From NCBI RefSeq assembly GCF_017872975.1, contig NZ_JAGGJP010000002.1:310001-374000 (forward strand): a stretch of DNA of 64,000 bases, given 5' to 3'. Source of the DNA: Rubellimicrobium aerolatum (GTDB lineage: Bacteria; Pseudomonadota; Alphaproteobacteria; Rhodobacterales; Rhodobacteraceae). A program made the translations under genes and the position numbers. Shown here one piece after another: positions 31,672 to 40,943 of this stretch (positions are counted from its first letter, which is position 1; each line of letters starts with the position of its first letter). The notes under the pieces are model-generated. The model worked only from the letters and a program-made list of their open reading frames with translations, had not been told where the DNA came from and made no database searches.

Positions 31672-32527
31672 GGTCGCCGTCATCATCCCCCATTACAACG
31701 ACGTGGCCCGCCTGACGCGCTGCCTTTCGGCGCTGATGCCGCAACTCACGCCCGAGGTGGCGGTCGTCGTGGTGGACAACGCTTCGACCGACAGCCTCGA
31801 GCCGGTGCGGGCGGCGCATCCGGGGCTCCGCATCGTGGTGGAGCCGCGCAAGGGCGCGGCGATGGCGCGCAATCGGGGCGTCGCCGAGACCACCGCGCCG
31901 GTGATCGCCTTCCTCGACTGCGACTGCGTGCCCGCGCCCGACTGGCTGGCCACCGTCCGCCGCGTGGCGGGGCGCGCGGACATCGTGGGCGGTACCATCA
32001 CGCTCTTCGACGAGACGCCGGGGCCCCGCAGCGGGGCGGAGGCCTTCGAGACGGTCTTCGCCTTCGACAACCAGGGCTACATCGAGAGCAAGGGCTTCTC
32101 GGTGACGGCCAACCTCGTCACCTCGCGCGCCATCTGGGACAGGGTGGGCGAGTTGCGGCCCGGCTTGTCCGAGGACCTCGAATGGTGCCACCGCGCCCGG
32201 GGCCTGGGCTTCCGCCTCGTCCATGCGGACGAGTTGCGCGTCGCCCATCCCACCCGCTCGGACTGGTCGGCGCTGGAGCGGAAGTGGCGCCGGCTCACCG
32301 CCGAGATGTGGGAGCTGCGCCCCACCCAGAGCCCGCGCGCCCGCGCGGCCTGGGCCCTGCGCGGCCTCGGCATGGTGCCGTCGATCGGGGTCCATGCGGT
32401 GAAGGTGATGACCTCCCCGCGCCTGAGCGGCGTGGCGGAGCGGCGGGCGGCCCTCGCGACGCTGACGCGGCTGCGCCTGCGCCGGTGCGCCTGGATGCTG
32501 GGCCAGGCGGCGGGCCGGAAGGTCTAG
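31664..32527 (+). CDS. Family 2 glycosyltransferase
   Basis: 287-residue GT2 with VAVIIPHYNDVARLTRCL, VVDNASTDS, the basic GAAMARNRGV and a metal-binding DCDCVPAPDWL (D-x-D at DCD). A later LSEDLEWCHRARGLGFRL is typical for cytosolic exopolysaccharide glycosyltransferases. The GTG start overlaps the pyruvyltransferase by eight bases, so the FrhB-like gene, pyruvyltransferase and GT2 form one operon. Its TAG stop shares the four bases CTAG with the convergent acyltransferase gene. Confidence 0.88.
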   Translation: MPEVAVIIPHYNDVARLTRCLSALMPQLTPEVAVVVVDNASTDSLEPVRAAHPGLRIVVEPRKGAAMARNRGVAETTAPVIAFLDCDCVPAPDWLATVRRVAGRADIVGGTITLFDETPGPRSGAEAFETVFAFDNQGYIESKGFSVTANLVTSRAIWDRVGELRPGLSEDLEWCHRARGLGFRLVHADELRVAHPTRSDWSALERKWRRLTAEMWELRPTQSPRARAAWALRGLGMVPSIGVHAVKVMTSPRLSGVAERRAALATLTRLRLRRCAWMLGQAAGRKV

Positions 32528-33066
32528 CTCCGCATCCGGATGACGCGGGCGGGGACGCCGGCGGCGATGGCCCCGGCCGGAACGTCCTTGGTGACCACCG
32601 AGCCCGCGCCGATCACGCAGCCCTCGCCCAGCGTCACGCCGGCGGTGATGACCGACTTGGTGCCGATCCAGCAGTCCGGGCCTATGACCACGTCGCGCTC
32701 CACCATCTCCTGATCGGTGATGCGCCGGCCGGCAGCAAGGCCGTAGTCGGCAGCGGTGACGAAGCAGCCCGGCCCGAAGGTCGTCCGCGCGCCGATGCGG
32801 ACCCACGAGGTGCTGCGCCCCGCCCAGAGCGCGGTGTGCTCCCCGAGTTGGACCTGATCCCCGAGCTCGATCCTCTCGGCGTTGCGGAAGGAGGTGTTGG
32901 GGGCGAGCCGCACGTCGCGCCCGAGCCGCATCTGACGACGGGGCCGGACATGGCTGTAGCCGTAATAATGCAGCATCCGGAACGGATGCAGCCAGACGAG
33001 CGGATCGAGGACGGAGCCCAGCAGGTGGGCGACGCGCCCCAGCGTCGTGCGTTTCCGGACAGCCAT
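32524..33066 (-). CDS. Hexapeptide-repeat acyltransferase (LbH, WcaF/Maa-like)
   Basis: 180-residue left-handed beta-helix acetyltransferase. Imperfect hexapeptides run from RLGRDVRLAPNTSF through [40 protein letters not shown], and the end block AAGVPARVIR is diagnostic. It would O-acetylate a sugar of the exopolysaccharide with acetyl-CoA. GAGGAGAG lies about ten bases before the ATG. It is transcribed from a 140-base gap after the BY-kinase gene and meets the GT2 gene tail to tail. Likely intact functional counterpart of the pseudogene at 27063. Confidence 0.88.
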   Translation of the reverse strand: MAVRKRTTLGRVAHLLGSVLDPLVWLHPFRMLHYYGYSHVRPRRQMRLGRDVRLAPNTSFRNAERIELGDQVQLGEHTALWAGRSTSWVRIGARTTFGPGCFVTAADYGLAAGRRITDQEMVERDVVIGPDCWIGTKSVITAGVTLGEGCVIGAGSVVTKDVPAGAIAAGVPARVIRMRS

Positions 33067-33206
33067 CGCGGCCCTCTCTCCTCGTTGCTTCGCGCGACGG
33101 GCCACTCCCGGCCCGGCCAGCGCGTGGCCGGCGCCGTCCCGGCCGCGTGACCCGGTCCGCCGGGGACGGTCGCCCCCAGTCCCCATGGCGCGGCGGCTTG
33201 GCCCGG

Positions 33207-34043
33207 TCAGTCCTTGTAGTCGTAGTCTTTGCCGAGGTAGCGGCAGCTGTTGACCACCACGCCCATGATGTTGGTCCGGCTCGCCAGCTCGCGCTCGCAG
33301 TTGTCGATCTCGGCGATGGTGGTGGTGCCCGCCCCCGCGATGATGAGCGCGGCGTCCACGTGCCCCGCGAAGGACATCACGTCGTCGCCCGACAGGACCG
33401 GTGGCAGGTCGAACAGGACCACGGTGGGCTCCAGGGCCTCCTCCAGCGCGGCGATCGCCTGGGCTGTGGCGGGCGACTGGAACAGCTCGGGCGCGTTGCG
33501 GCGCGGCTCGGGGCTGGACAGGACCGCGAGGTTCGGGCGCAGCCGGATAGAGACGTCGGACAGGCCTGCCTGCCCGTCGAGGAACTCGGCCACGCCGACG
33601 GACGGGCGGAGCCCGAGCACCTTGGCCAGCGACGGGCGCCGCAGGTCGGCCTCCACCACCACGACACGCACCTCCGGCTGCCGCGCCAGGCTGTAGGCGA
33701 GGTTCAGGCAGACGGTGGTCTTGCCGCAGGACGGGCCGGGCGAGGTGATGGCGATCCGCCGCCACTGGTTGGCGCGGACCTCGTGGATAAGCTTGGTCCG
33801 CATCATGTCGAAGCGAACCGCTTCCTTCTCGCCGGTGGCGGTGACGACATGAGCCCGAACCAGGGCCTGCGCCGGCACGGCGACCTCACGCAGCGCCTGC
33901 CAGTTGGCGAGGACCGCAGCCTCCGCCCCGGATTCGGCCGGCTGGCGGGCGCAGCCGGCGGGCGCCTGCGCAACCCCCGGGCCGGCGACGGCGTCGGTCC
34001 GGGCCGCGCGGGCCTTTTCGATCGCATGTTGGATGCGTTCCAT
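33207..34043 (-). CDS. BY-kinase (CpsD/Wzc cytosolic domain, exosortase-EPS type)
   Basis: 278 residues. P-loop tyrosine kinase with Walker A SPGPSCGKTT (101-110), Walker A' VVVVEADLRRPS and Walker B VVLFDLPPVLSGDD. The tail has tyrosines in YLGKDYDYKD, a short version of the autophosphorylated cluster. It works with the chain length protein encoded just upstream (11-base gap), controlling polymer length and export. The split arrangement, together with the AAA ATPase gene, is the one seen in exosortase-linked EPS clusters. The N-terminal 60 residues are low complexity. Confidence 0.9.
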   Translation of the reverse strand: MERIQHAIEKARAARTDAVAGPGVAQAPAGCARQPAESGAEAAVLANWQALREVAVPAQALVRAHVVTATGEKEAVRFDMMRTKLIHEVRANQWRRIAITSPGPSCGKTTVCLNLAYSLARQPEVRVVVVEADLRRPSLAKVLGLRPSVGVAEFLDGQAGLSDVSIRLRPNLAVLSSPEPRRNAPELFQSPATAQAIAALEEALEPTVVLFDLPPVLSGDDVMSFAGHVDAALIIAGAGTTTIAEIDNCERELASRTNIMGVVVNSCRYLGKDYDYKD

Positions 34044-34054
34044 GGATCTGATCC

Positions 34055-35656
34055 TCAGCCGAGGTTGGACAGGACGGGATCGAGGCTGGCGGTCATCCGA
34101 CCGAGCAGGCGATCCGCCACGAGGTTGAGCGGCATGATCTGGCTGTGGATGAACCAGAGGGCGCCGGGAAGGACGACCAGGATCAGCGCCAGGGCCACTG
34201 CGATCCGCATCTTGCGGCGCCGCAGGTCGTAGCGGCTCCGGATCAGCGGCAGCGCCGCGAAGGGCACGATGCCGAGCTTGCCGGTCAGCTCGACCGGACG
34301 GCGGATCGAGCGGTCGGACAACTCCAGCAGGGCCACCAGCGCGAGGCCGAGGAACAGCCCGCCGCCCAGGCCACCGGCGGCGATCAGCAGCCGGTTGGGG
34401 CTCTGCGGCCGCTCGGGCGGGACGGCCTGCTCGACAACGGTGATGCGCTGGCCGCGCGACAGCGTCTCGATCATCTCGCCGGTCTCGGCGACGGCGCGGC
34501 GGGCCACGGCCTGGTCGTACTGCTCGCTGACGTTCTCGTAGTCGCGCTGGAGGTCGGCCAGCGTGATCGCGTTCGCCGGAGTGGCCTCGATGGTGGCCTG
34601 GAGCTCGGCCAAGCCGGCTTCGATGGCGGGCTGCTGCTCCTCCAGTTGCCGGATCTGCAGGTCCATGTCGGCGAGCTGGATCTCGTAGGCGCTCATGCCG
34701 GCCCGGGCGCTGTTGGCGACCGAGGCCCCCTGGGTGGCCGCCACCTGCGCCTCGAGCGCGGTGATCTGGTTCTGGAGCACGGTCACGCGCGGGTTGGTCG
34801 GCGACAGGACGGCCAAGGCGGACGAGAGCTGGTTGCGGAGCTCCTGGAGCTGCCGCTGCTCGGGCGTGAGGGCGGCGCCGGCCGCGTCGAAGCCGACGGC
34901 GCCGGTGGCCTCGTAGAGGTTCACGAGCTGCTGGCGACGTTCCCGCAGCGCAGCCGCGTCGCGCTGGAGTTGAAGCAGCCGCTCCTGCTCGGCGACGAGC
35001 TGGCCGCGCCGGAACTCCAGGCTGTCGGGCAGCGCGTCGCGGTTGGACTCCTGGAAGGCCCGGATCGCGGCGCCCTTCCGCGCGAGATCCTGGCCGAGCC
35101 GGTCGACCTCTTGGTTGAAGAAGTCGAGCGTCTGGCCCGCCGTCTGGGTCCGCATCTCCACGTTCTCGCGGAGCATGAGAGTCACGACCTCGTTGGTCAC
35201 GGCGGCCGAGAGCTGCGCGGTCCCCGCCGTGAAGCCCACGGTGACGCTGATGGGCTGCACGGGTTCGCGAGTCGTGCGGCCCGGACCGCCGCCGGTGGTG
35301 GTGATCTGGATCCGCTCGCGCAGGTCGGCCACCAGGTCGTCGGCCGCCATCTGCACAGGCGCCTCGCCGGGGGCGGGGGCGTAGATGTCCAGGCGGTTCG
35401 CGAGGTCGATCAGCCTCTCGCGCGACAGGATGCGTTGCGTGATGAACTGGATCTGCTCGAGGGGCGGGCTCTGGACCGTGGAGGCGGCCAGGTCGCCCGG
35501 GATCTGCTCGGATTCCACGGCGAGACGGGCCTGGGTGTAGTAGCTCGGCGGCAGCAGCGCCGCGACGGTCCCGCCGAGCACCGCGCCCAGCACCGTGAGC
35601 AGGATCACGTAGGGCAGGCGCCGCAGGAAGACGGACAGGTAGAACTTGAGGTCCAT
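34055..35656 (-). CDS. Polysaccharide chain-length determinant (Wzz/GumC family)
   Basis: 533 residues. A membrane helix at about 15-37 and a second at about 470-490 enclose a long periplasmic part with coiled-coil segments (about 180-420). The N-terminal Wzz motif LPPSYYTQARLAVESEQ and the Pro-rich PPERPQSPNRLLIAAGG before the C-terminal helix fit PCP-type co-polymerases without the fused kinase. The kinase is encoded separately downstream. It lies between the AAA ATPase and kinase genes on the same strand with 3- and 11-base gaps. Confidence 0.9.
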   Translation of the reverse strand: MDLKFYLSVFLRRLPYVILLTVLGAVLGGTVAALLPPSYYTQARLAVESEQIPGDLAASTVQSPPLEQIQFITQRILSRERLIDLANRLDIYAPAPGEAPVQMAADDLVADLRERIQITTTGGGPGRTTREPVQPISVTVGFTAGTAQLSAAVTNEVVTLMLRENVEMRTQTAGQTLDFFNQEVDRLGQDLARKGAAIRAFQESNRDALPDSLEFRRGQLVAEQERLLQLQRDAAALRERRQQLVNLYEATGAVGFDAAGAALTPEQRQLQELRNQLSSALAVLSPTNPRVTVLQNQITALEAQVAATQGASVANSARAGMSAYEIQLADMDLQIRQLEEQQPAIEAGLAELQATIEATPANAITLADLQRDYENVSEQYDQAVARRAVAETGEMIETLSRGQRITVVEQAVPPERPQSPNRLLIAAGGLGGGLFLGLALVALLELSDRSIRRPVELTGKLGIVPFAALPLIRSRYDLRRRKMRIAVALALILVVLPGALWFIHSQIMPLNLVADRLLGRMTASLDPVLSNLG

Positions 35657-35659
35657 GCG

Positions 35660-36559
35660 TCAGGCCTCCCCTCGGCTGGTGGTGGTTTCGCCCACGGCGC
35701 GGGCGCGCGGCGGGATGGTGACGGTCTGGCCGCCCGCGAAGAACACGCCATCGTTCAGCACGTCCTCGACAGTCGCGCGCGAGACGTGGCGCTGGTCCTT
35801 CGTGAAGGCGTAGACCATGGCGAGGTCGCAGAGCTGGTTGACCAGCCGCGGCACGCCCTTCGAGGCCTCGTGCACCAAGTCGATGGCTCCTTCGCTGAAG
35901 ATGGGCTCCTGCGCGCCCGCCACCTCCAGCCGGTGCCGGATGTAGCCCTGCACGGTGGGACCATCCATCGCCGGAAGGTGGAAGCTGGCGGCGACGCGCT
36001 GCGCGAGCTGGATCATGTCCGGGCGGCGGATCAGGTCGCGCAGCTCCGGCTGGCCGACGAGCACGAGCTGCACCAGCTCGTCCTTGTTGGCGTTGATGTT
36101 GGTGAACATCCGGATCTCCTCCAGCGACTCGCGCGAGAGGTTCTGCGCCTCGTCGAAGATCAGGATGACCCGGCGCCCCTGGGCGTATTCCGCGATGAGA
36201 TGCGCCTGGAAGCGGCTGAACAGGTCCACGTAGGAGGCCTCGACCGGCGCGGGCTGGTCGAGCGCCATCAGCACCCAGCGCAGCAGCTCGCCCCGATCGC
36301 CGTGCGAGTTGGTGATGAGCCCCACCCGCACGTCGTCGCCCAGCGTCGCCAGCAGCTTGAACAGGATCGTGGTCTTGCCGGCCCCGACCTCCCCCGTGAT
36401 GAGGGTGACGGGCGCGCGGGTGACGATTCCGTATTCCAGCATGGCGAAGGCCCGCCGGTGATGCTCCGACCAGAACAGGAAGGCCGGATCGGGCACCAGG
36501 GAGAAGGGCCGCTCCGTGAGACCGAAGTGTTCGACATAGATGTCAAGGCTCGTGGCCAT
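35660..36559 (-). CDS. AAA ATPase of exosortase-linked EPS clusters (ExeA-like)
   Basis: 299 residues. It begins YVEHFGLTERPFSLVPDPAFLF, the standard opening of ExeA/GspA-like ATPases, with Walker A GEVGAGKTT (56-64) and Walker B LIFDEAQNLS, plus sensor blocks and the arginine-containing HRLEVAG region. It ends in a short basic tail. The combination with Wzz-like and BY-kinase genes is the known set associated with PEP-CTERM type exopolysaccharide loci; its mechanistic role is not established. First gene of this minus-strand operon, it faces the sugar transferase gene across 347 bases. Confidence 0.9.
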   Translation of the reverse strand: MATSLDIYVEHFGLTERPFSLVPDPAFLFWSEHHRRAFAMLEYGIVTRAPVTLITGEVGAGKTTILFKLLATLGDDVRVGLITNSHGDRGELLRWVLMALDQPAPVEASYVDLFSRFQAHLIAEYAQGRRVILIFDEAQNLSRESLEEIRMFTNINANKDELVQLVLVGQPELRDLIRRPDMIQLAQRVAASFHLPAMDGPTVQGYIRHRLEVAGAQEPIFSEGAIDLVHEASKGVPRLVNQLCDLAMVYAFTKDQRHVSRATVEDVLNDGVFFAGGQTVTIPPRARAVGETTTSRGEA

Positions 36560-36906
36560 CTTGCGCCTTGTCCAGGAGGTTTCGGGACTTCCTAGCCCAG
36601 AGCGCCGACCTTGGCCAGACGGACTCGCCGCAGTGCGGCGAATCGTTCCCGCCCAGCGTGGCGCATTCTCCTAGAATGCCGACCAAATCTGAGGCAGTTT
36701 CCAATCGAACGCTAGTCTGTTGCCCGATCCGGCTCCGGACCTAGGTCGGAACATGTTGCACCTGCGGCATCAACAGGGCTAGAACCATTAATGAAATATT
36801 AATGACCTCGCCACCCGGGGAACCAGGGTAGCCTTCATCCGCGGGGGGCTGCCGGGCCAGCGGGCTCCAGCCTTTCCTGCCTTGACCTTTCGCGCTGAGG
36901 AAACCC
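36560..36906. promoter_or_regulatory. Divergent control region with several palindromes
   Basis: 347 bases between two divergent EPS operons, clearly richer in AT than the rest. Three perfect inverted repeats are seen: CGCCGCA/TGCGGCG (36626-36640), CATTCT/AGAATG (36664-36678) and ATTAAT-N5-ATTAAT (36787-36803). The last lies about 100 bases before the sugar transferase start. These are likely binding sites for EPS regulators, and promoters for both directions must lie here. No gene or EcfG-type site was seen. Confidence 0.5.
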
Positions 36907-37614
36907 ATGTCGATGCATGATCGTGAGCAGAGCTGGCTTCTCGGCCGGTCGAACAACACGGCGACGGCGACGATGTCCGATGCTCCCATGGCCCCGACGA
37001 AGCAACGGCACTTCTACCGCCGCGTGGCCAAGCGCGCCCTCGACGTGCTGGTCGTGCTCCTGGCCTTCCCGATCGTCCTTCCTCTCGTCCTGCTCCTGGC
37101 CCTCGTCGTGGCGATGGAGGGCGGGAAGCCCTTCTACACGCAGGACCGGGTCGGCCGGGGCGGGCGCGTCTTCCGCATCTGGAAGCTCCGCAGCATGGTG
37201 CGCGACGCCGACGCCCGCCTGGAGGAGCATCTGAGGAACGACACCGCTGCCCGGGCCGAATGGGACGAGACGCAGAAGCTCAAGGCCGATCCCCGCATCA
37301 CCCGCGTCGGCCACATCCTGCGGAAGTCCTCGCTCGACGAGCTTCCCCAGCTCTGGAACGTGCTCAAGGGCGACATGAGCCTCGTCGGGCCCCGTCCGAT
37401 GATGCCGTCGCAGACGGAGCTCTACCCCGGCACCGCCTACTTCCAGATGCGTCCCGGGATCACCGGCCCCTGGCAGGTCAGCGAGCGGAACGGCACCTCC
37501 TTCGCGGCGCGCGCCTCCTACGACAACGCCTACCTCAACAGCCTGTCCTTCGGCGAGGATGTCCGCATCCTGGCGGCGACGGTCCGCGTCATCTTGCGGG
37601 CGACCGGCTACTGA
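36907..37614 (+). CDS. Exopolysaccharide phosphoglycosyltransferase (undecaprenyl-phosphate sugar transferase)
   Basis: 235-residue monotopic phosphoglycosyltransferase of the ExoY/PssA/WcaJ-C family. A 40-residue N-terminal extension precedes one hydrophobic re-entrant helix (about 52-72). The catalytic core shows DRVGRGGRVFRIWKLRSM, DPRITRVGHILRKSSLDELPQLWNVLKGDMSLVGPRP (its D-E pair is the nucleophile dyad) and PGITGPWQVSERN. It starts the polymer by putting a sugar phosphate on undecaprenyl phosphate. A first ATG six bases before a second one is used. First gene of the plus-strand EPS export operon. Confidence 0.93.
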   Translation: MSMHDREQSWLLGRSNNTATATMSDAPMAPTKQRHFYRRVAKRALDVLVVLLAFPIVLPLVLLLALVVAMEGGKPFYTQDRVGRGGRVFRIWKLRSMVRDADARLEEHLRNDTAARAEWDETQKLKADPRITRVGHILRKSSLDELPQLWNVLKGDMSLVGPRPMMPSQTELYPGTAYFQMRPGITGPWQVSERNGTSFAARASYDNAYLNSLSFGEDVRILAATVRVILRATGY

Positions 37615-37688
37615 CGCAATAAGGGGATCGAGTAGCAGGCTGGCCGTTCGAGCCTGGTTCCCGCGTATCCTGTTTCAATCGAGATCCC

Positions 37689-40172
37689 ATGCTGAACCGA
37701 TCTGGCGTCATCCTCGCGGCGGCCCTGTCCTCCGTCCTTGTCCTGTCCGGCTGCGAGAGCCAGGAGGACAAGGCCGAGCGATTCTACCGGTCCGCCCTTG
37801 CGCTCATCGAGCAGGGCGACGAGGACCGCGCCCTGGTCGAGCTGCGGAACGTCTTCGACAACGACGGCTTCCACCAGGAAGCCCGCATGGCCTACGCGGA
37901 CATCAACCTCCGCCGCGGCAACGTGACCGAGGCCTACCGCCACTATCTCCTGCTGGCCGAGCAGTATCCCGACCTAGGCGAGGTCCGCCTGACGTTGGCG
38001 GAGCTCGCCATCGAGCAGGGCAACTGGGACGAGGCCGAGCGCCACGGCGCCGAGGCCCTGCGCCTGCTGCCCGATGACCTGCGCGCCCAAGCCGTGGACC
38101 TGGCGCTGCGCTATCACGGCGCGGTCATGGCCGGCGACGAGGCCCGGCAGGAGGAGGTGGCCCGGCAGGCCCGCATCCTCCTCGCCGCCCATGACGAGCT
38201 CGGCATCGCGCGCCGCGTGGTGATCCACCGTCTGGTGTCCGGCCCGAACCCCGTCGATGCCGTGCCGGTGATCGACCGCGCGCTCCAGGACGACCCCGAT
38301 TCGCTCGACCTGCACATGACCAAGTTCCGGGCGCTGGTCGCGGCCGAGGACATGGACGGCACGGGGGCCCAGCTCCGCGAGATGTATCGCCTCTTCCCCG
38401 ACAACGAGGAGGTCCGCTCCTCCCTGGTGCGCTGGCACCTGATTCAAGGCGACAGCGCCGGGGCCGAGGCCCTCCTGCGCGAGTTGGCCGGCGATCCCAC
38501 GGGAGCCACGGGCGGCTTCGTCACGCTGATCGACTTCATCCGGGCCGCCCGTGGCGCCGATGCCGCCCGGGCCGAGATTGAATCGCTGGTCAAGGCCAAC
38601 GAGGGCACGGCCAACGCGGACCTCTACCGGACGCTCCTCGCCGGCCTCGACTACGAGGCGGGCAAGGCCGACGAGGCAGTGGCCGCCATCGAGGCGGTGC
38701 TGGAGACGGCGCCCGATTCCGACCAGACCCGCCGCATCAAGACCACGCTGGCGCGGATGCTGTCCGACATGGGCAACCGCGTCGGCGCGCGCCAGCGTGT
38801 CGAGGAGGTGCTGGAAGTCGATCAGGGCAACGTGGACGCGCTCAAGCTGCGCGCGGCCTGGGCCATCGACGAGGACCGGCCCGGCGATGCCATCGTGGAC
38901 CTCCGCACCGCCCTCTCGCAGGAGCCGCGCGACATCGAGGTGCTGACCCTGATGGCCGAGGCGCACCAGCGCGACGGCGACCTCGACCTCGCGGGCGAGC
39001 GCCTGTCGGCCGCCGCCGAGGTGTCGAACTTCGCCGTGGAGCCCTCGCTTCGCTACGCCGAGTTCCTCCTCGCCCAAGGCCAGGCCACCGCCGCCGAGAC
39101 CGTGCTGTCGGACTCCCGCGCCGCGAACCCGGCCTCCGTCGAGGTGGCGCTGCGGCTGGGCCAGCTCTGGCTGGGGCAGAACAACCTCCCCGGCGTCGAG
39201 CAGGTCGCGGCGCAGCTCGACGCGATCGGCTCCGACGCGGCCAAGGACGCGGCGCAGCGGCTGCGGGCCGGGCTTGCCTTCTCCAGCAACCGGACGGAGG
39301 ACGGGCTGGAGATGCTCCGCACGCTGGCCGACCAGGGCGGCGGCGCCGAGGACGTGGCCCGCGCGGTCAGCGCCATGCTCCGCACCGGCAGCGCCGAGGA
39401 GGCGCGCGACTTCCTCGACCAGCGCCTGTCGGATTCGCCGGACGACTTCGACCTGCGGCTGCTCGACGCCGGCCTGATGGCCTCGGAGGACCGGATCGAC
39501 GAATCGGAGGCGCTCCTGCGCGAGCTGATCGCCCTGGACCCGACCTCGGAGCGGGCGACGATGCAGCTCTACACCCTGCTGGCCCGCACGAACCGGGCCG
39601 AGGAGGCGACGGCGGTGCTCGACGCCGGCCTTGCCGCCAGCCCCGGTTCCCAGCAGTTGTCCTGGATGAAGGCCGCCGAGCTGGAGCGGAGCGGTGACAT
39701 CGACGGGGCGATCGCGATCTACCAGTCGATGTACGACGCCAACAGCTTCAACGTCGTTGTCGCCAACAACCTCGCCAGCCTCCTGAGCCAGCGGGCCTCG
39801 AGCGCCGAGGACCTGGACCGCGCCTTCGCCATCGCCAAGCGGCTCGAGGACTCGCGCGAGCCGGCGCTGATGGACACCTACGGCTGGATCCTGGCGCAGC
39901 GGGGCCAGCACGCCGAGGCCCTGCCCTACCTGGAAGGGGCCGCCGAATCGCTGGGCGAGGACCCCGTGGTGAGCTTCCACCTGGGCATGACCTACCACGC
40001 GCTGGGCCGGACCGAGGAGGCGCGGGCGGCCCTGACCCGCGCCCTCGACCTGGCCGGCGACCGTCCCATCCCGCAGATGGCGACCGCCAGGGAGACCCTG
40101 GCCGCCCTGCCGGCGGCACCCGCCGGGCTGTCGTCGAACTCCTCGGCGGCCGAGCCCGCCTCCGCGCCCTGA
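37689..40172 (+). CDS. prsT: PrsT-like TPR-repeat lipoprotein of exosortase/EPS systems
   Basis: 827 residues. Signal peptide with lipobox LSGC (Cys22), so probably an outer-membrane-anchored lipoprotein. The rest is a long array of tetratricopeptide-like repeats, for example RGNVTEAYRHYLLLAEQYPDL and AYQSM-type units, up to residue about 790, ending in an Ala/Ser tail. Size, lipobox and location between sugar transferase and export genes match the PEP-CTERM system TPR lipoprotein PrsT, thought to scaffold EPS assembly or export. A 74-base gap separates it from the sugar transferase. Confidence 0.88.
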   Translation: MLNRSGVILAAALSSVLVLSGCESQEDKAERFYRSALALIEQGDEDRALVELRNVFDNDGFHQEARMAYADINLRRGNVTEAYRHYLLLAEQYPDLGEVRLTLAELAIEQGNWDEAERHGAEALRLLPDDLRAQAVDLALRYHGAVMAGDEARQEEVARQARILLAAHDELGIARRVVIHRLVSGPNPVDAVPVIDRALQDDPDSLDLHMTKFRALVAAEDMDGTGAQLREMYRLFPDNEEVRSSLVRWHLIQGDSAGAEALLRELAGDPTGATGGFVTLIDFIRAARGADAARAEIESLVKANEGTANADLYRTLLAGLDYEAGKADEAVAAIEAVLETAPDSDQTRRIKTTLARMLSDMGNRVGARQRVEEVLEVDQGNVDALKLRAAWAIDEDRPGDAIVDLRTALSQEPRDIEVLTLMAEAHQRDGDLDLAGERLSAAAEVSNFAVEPSLRYAEFLLAQGQATAAETVLSDSRAANPASVEVALRLGQLWLGQNNLPGVEQVAAQLDAIGSDAAKDAAQRLRAGLAFSSNRTEDGLEMLRTLADQGGGAEDVARAVSAMLRTGSAEEARDFLDQRLSDSPDDFDLRLLDAGLMASEDRIDESEALLRELIALDPTSERATMQLYTLLARTNRAEEATAVLDAGLAASPGSQQLSWMKAAELERSGDIDGAIAIYQSMYDANSFNVVVANNLASLLSQRASSAEDLDRAFAIAKRLEDSREPALMDTYGWILAQRGQHAEALPYLEGAAESLGEDPVVSFHLGMTYHALGRTEEARAALTRALDLAGDRPIPQMATARETLAALPAAPAGLSSNSSAAEPASAP

Positions 40173-40313
40173 CTCCCCCACCTGTGGTGCCGGGACCGCG
40201 CCGCGCGGAAACTCGGCGCCCGGGGATGGTGCCGGTCTTGTGCGCCCGGCGGCGGTTGCTATCGTGACGGCAGGACCTAACGCAGGGCTGCCGTCGCGCA
40301 GTTGAGGAACCGC

Positions 40314-40943
40314 ATGATCATTCGGAAGACCACCATCGCCACGGTCACGGCCGGGCTCCTGGGCCTGGGGGTGCTGGGGACGGCGCAGGCGCAGGACGCC
40401 TATCGGATCCGGCCCGGCGACGTGCTCCAGATCGAGGTCATCGAGGACCCGGGCCTCAACCGAAGCAGCCTCGTGTCGCCGGACGGGCGGATCACCGTCC
40501 CGCTGGCCGGCTCGGTGCCGGCCGCCGGCCGCACGGTGGAGCAGATCCAGTCGGACCTCGTGGACCGGCTCGCCCCCAACTTCACCGCGCCTCCCAACGT
40601 CTTCGTCGGCCTGGCCCAGATCGCACAGGACGAGGAGGAGCCTCTGGCCGCCGAGGAGCCCCCCACCATCGACGTCTACGTGGTGGGCGAGGCCGGGCGG
40701 CCCGGCAAGCTCAGCGTCGAACCGGGGACGACCATGCTCCAGATCGTGGCCGAGATGGGGGGCTTCTCGCCCTTCGCCGCGACCAAGCGCATCCAGCTCC
40801 GCCGGACCGACCCCGCCACCGGGCGCGAGACCGTCTACGGCATCGATTACCGCGCTATCGAGCAGGGGCGCAGCGGCGCGGGCTCGGTCGCGCTGGCCGA
40901 CGGCGACGTGATCGTGGTCCCGCAGCGTCGGCTCTTCGAATGA
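40314..40943 (+). CDS. Polysaccharide export protein (Wza/OPX family)
   Basis: 209 residues. Signal peptide ending TAQAQ, then YRIRPGDVLQIEVIEDPGLNRSSLVSPDGRITVPLAG, the PES domain signature, and a SLBB domain with VYVVGEAGRPGKLSVEPGTTMLQIVAEMGG. The cleavage region lacks a lipobox cysteine. It is short, without the C-terminal amphipathic helix that spans the membrane in Wza, so the neighbouring outer-membrane barrel may provide the channel. ATG at 40314 is chosen with GAGG six bases upstream, though an in-frame TTG lies 12 bases earlier. Coupled by ATGA to the barrel gene. Confidence 0.9.
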   Translation: MIIRKTTIATVTAGLLGLGVLGTAQAQDAYRIRPGDVLQIEVIEDPGLNRSSLVSPDGRITVPLAGSVPAAGRTVEQIQSDLVDRLAPNFTAPPNVFVGLAQIAQDEEEPLAAEEPPTIDVYVVGEAGRPGKLSVEPGTTMLQIVAEMGGFSPFAATKRIQLRRTDPATGRETVYGIDYRAIEQGRSGAGSVALADGDVIVVPQRRLFE

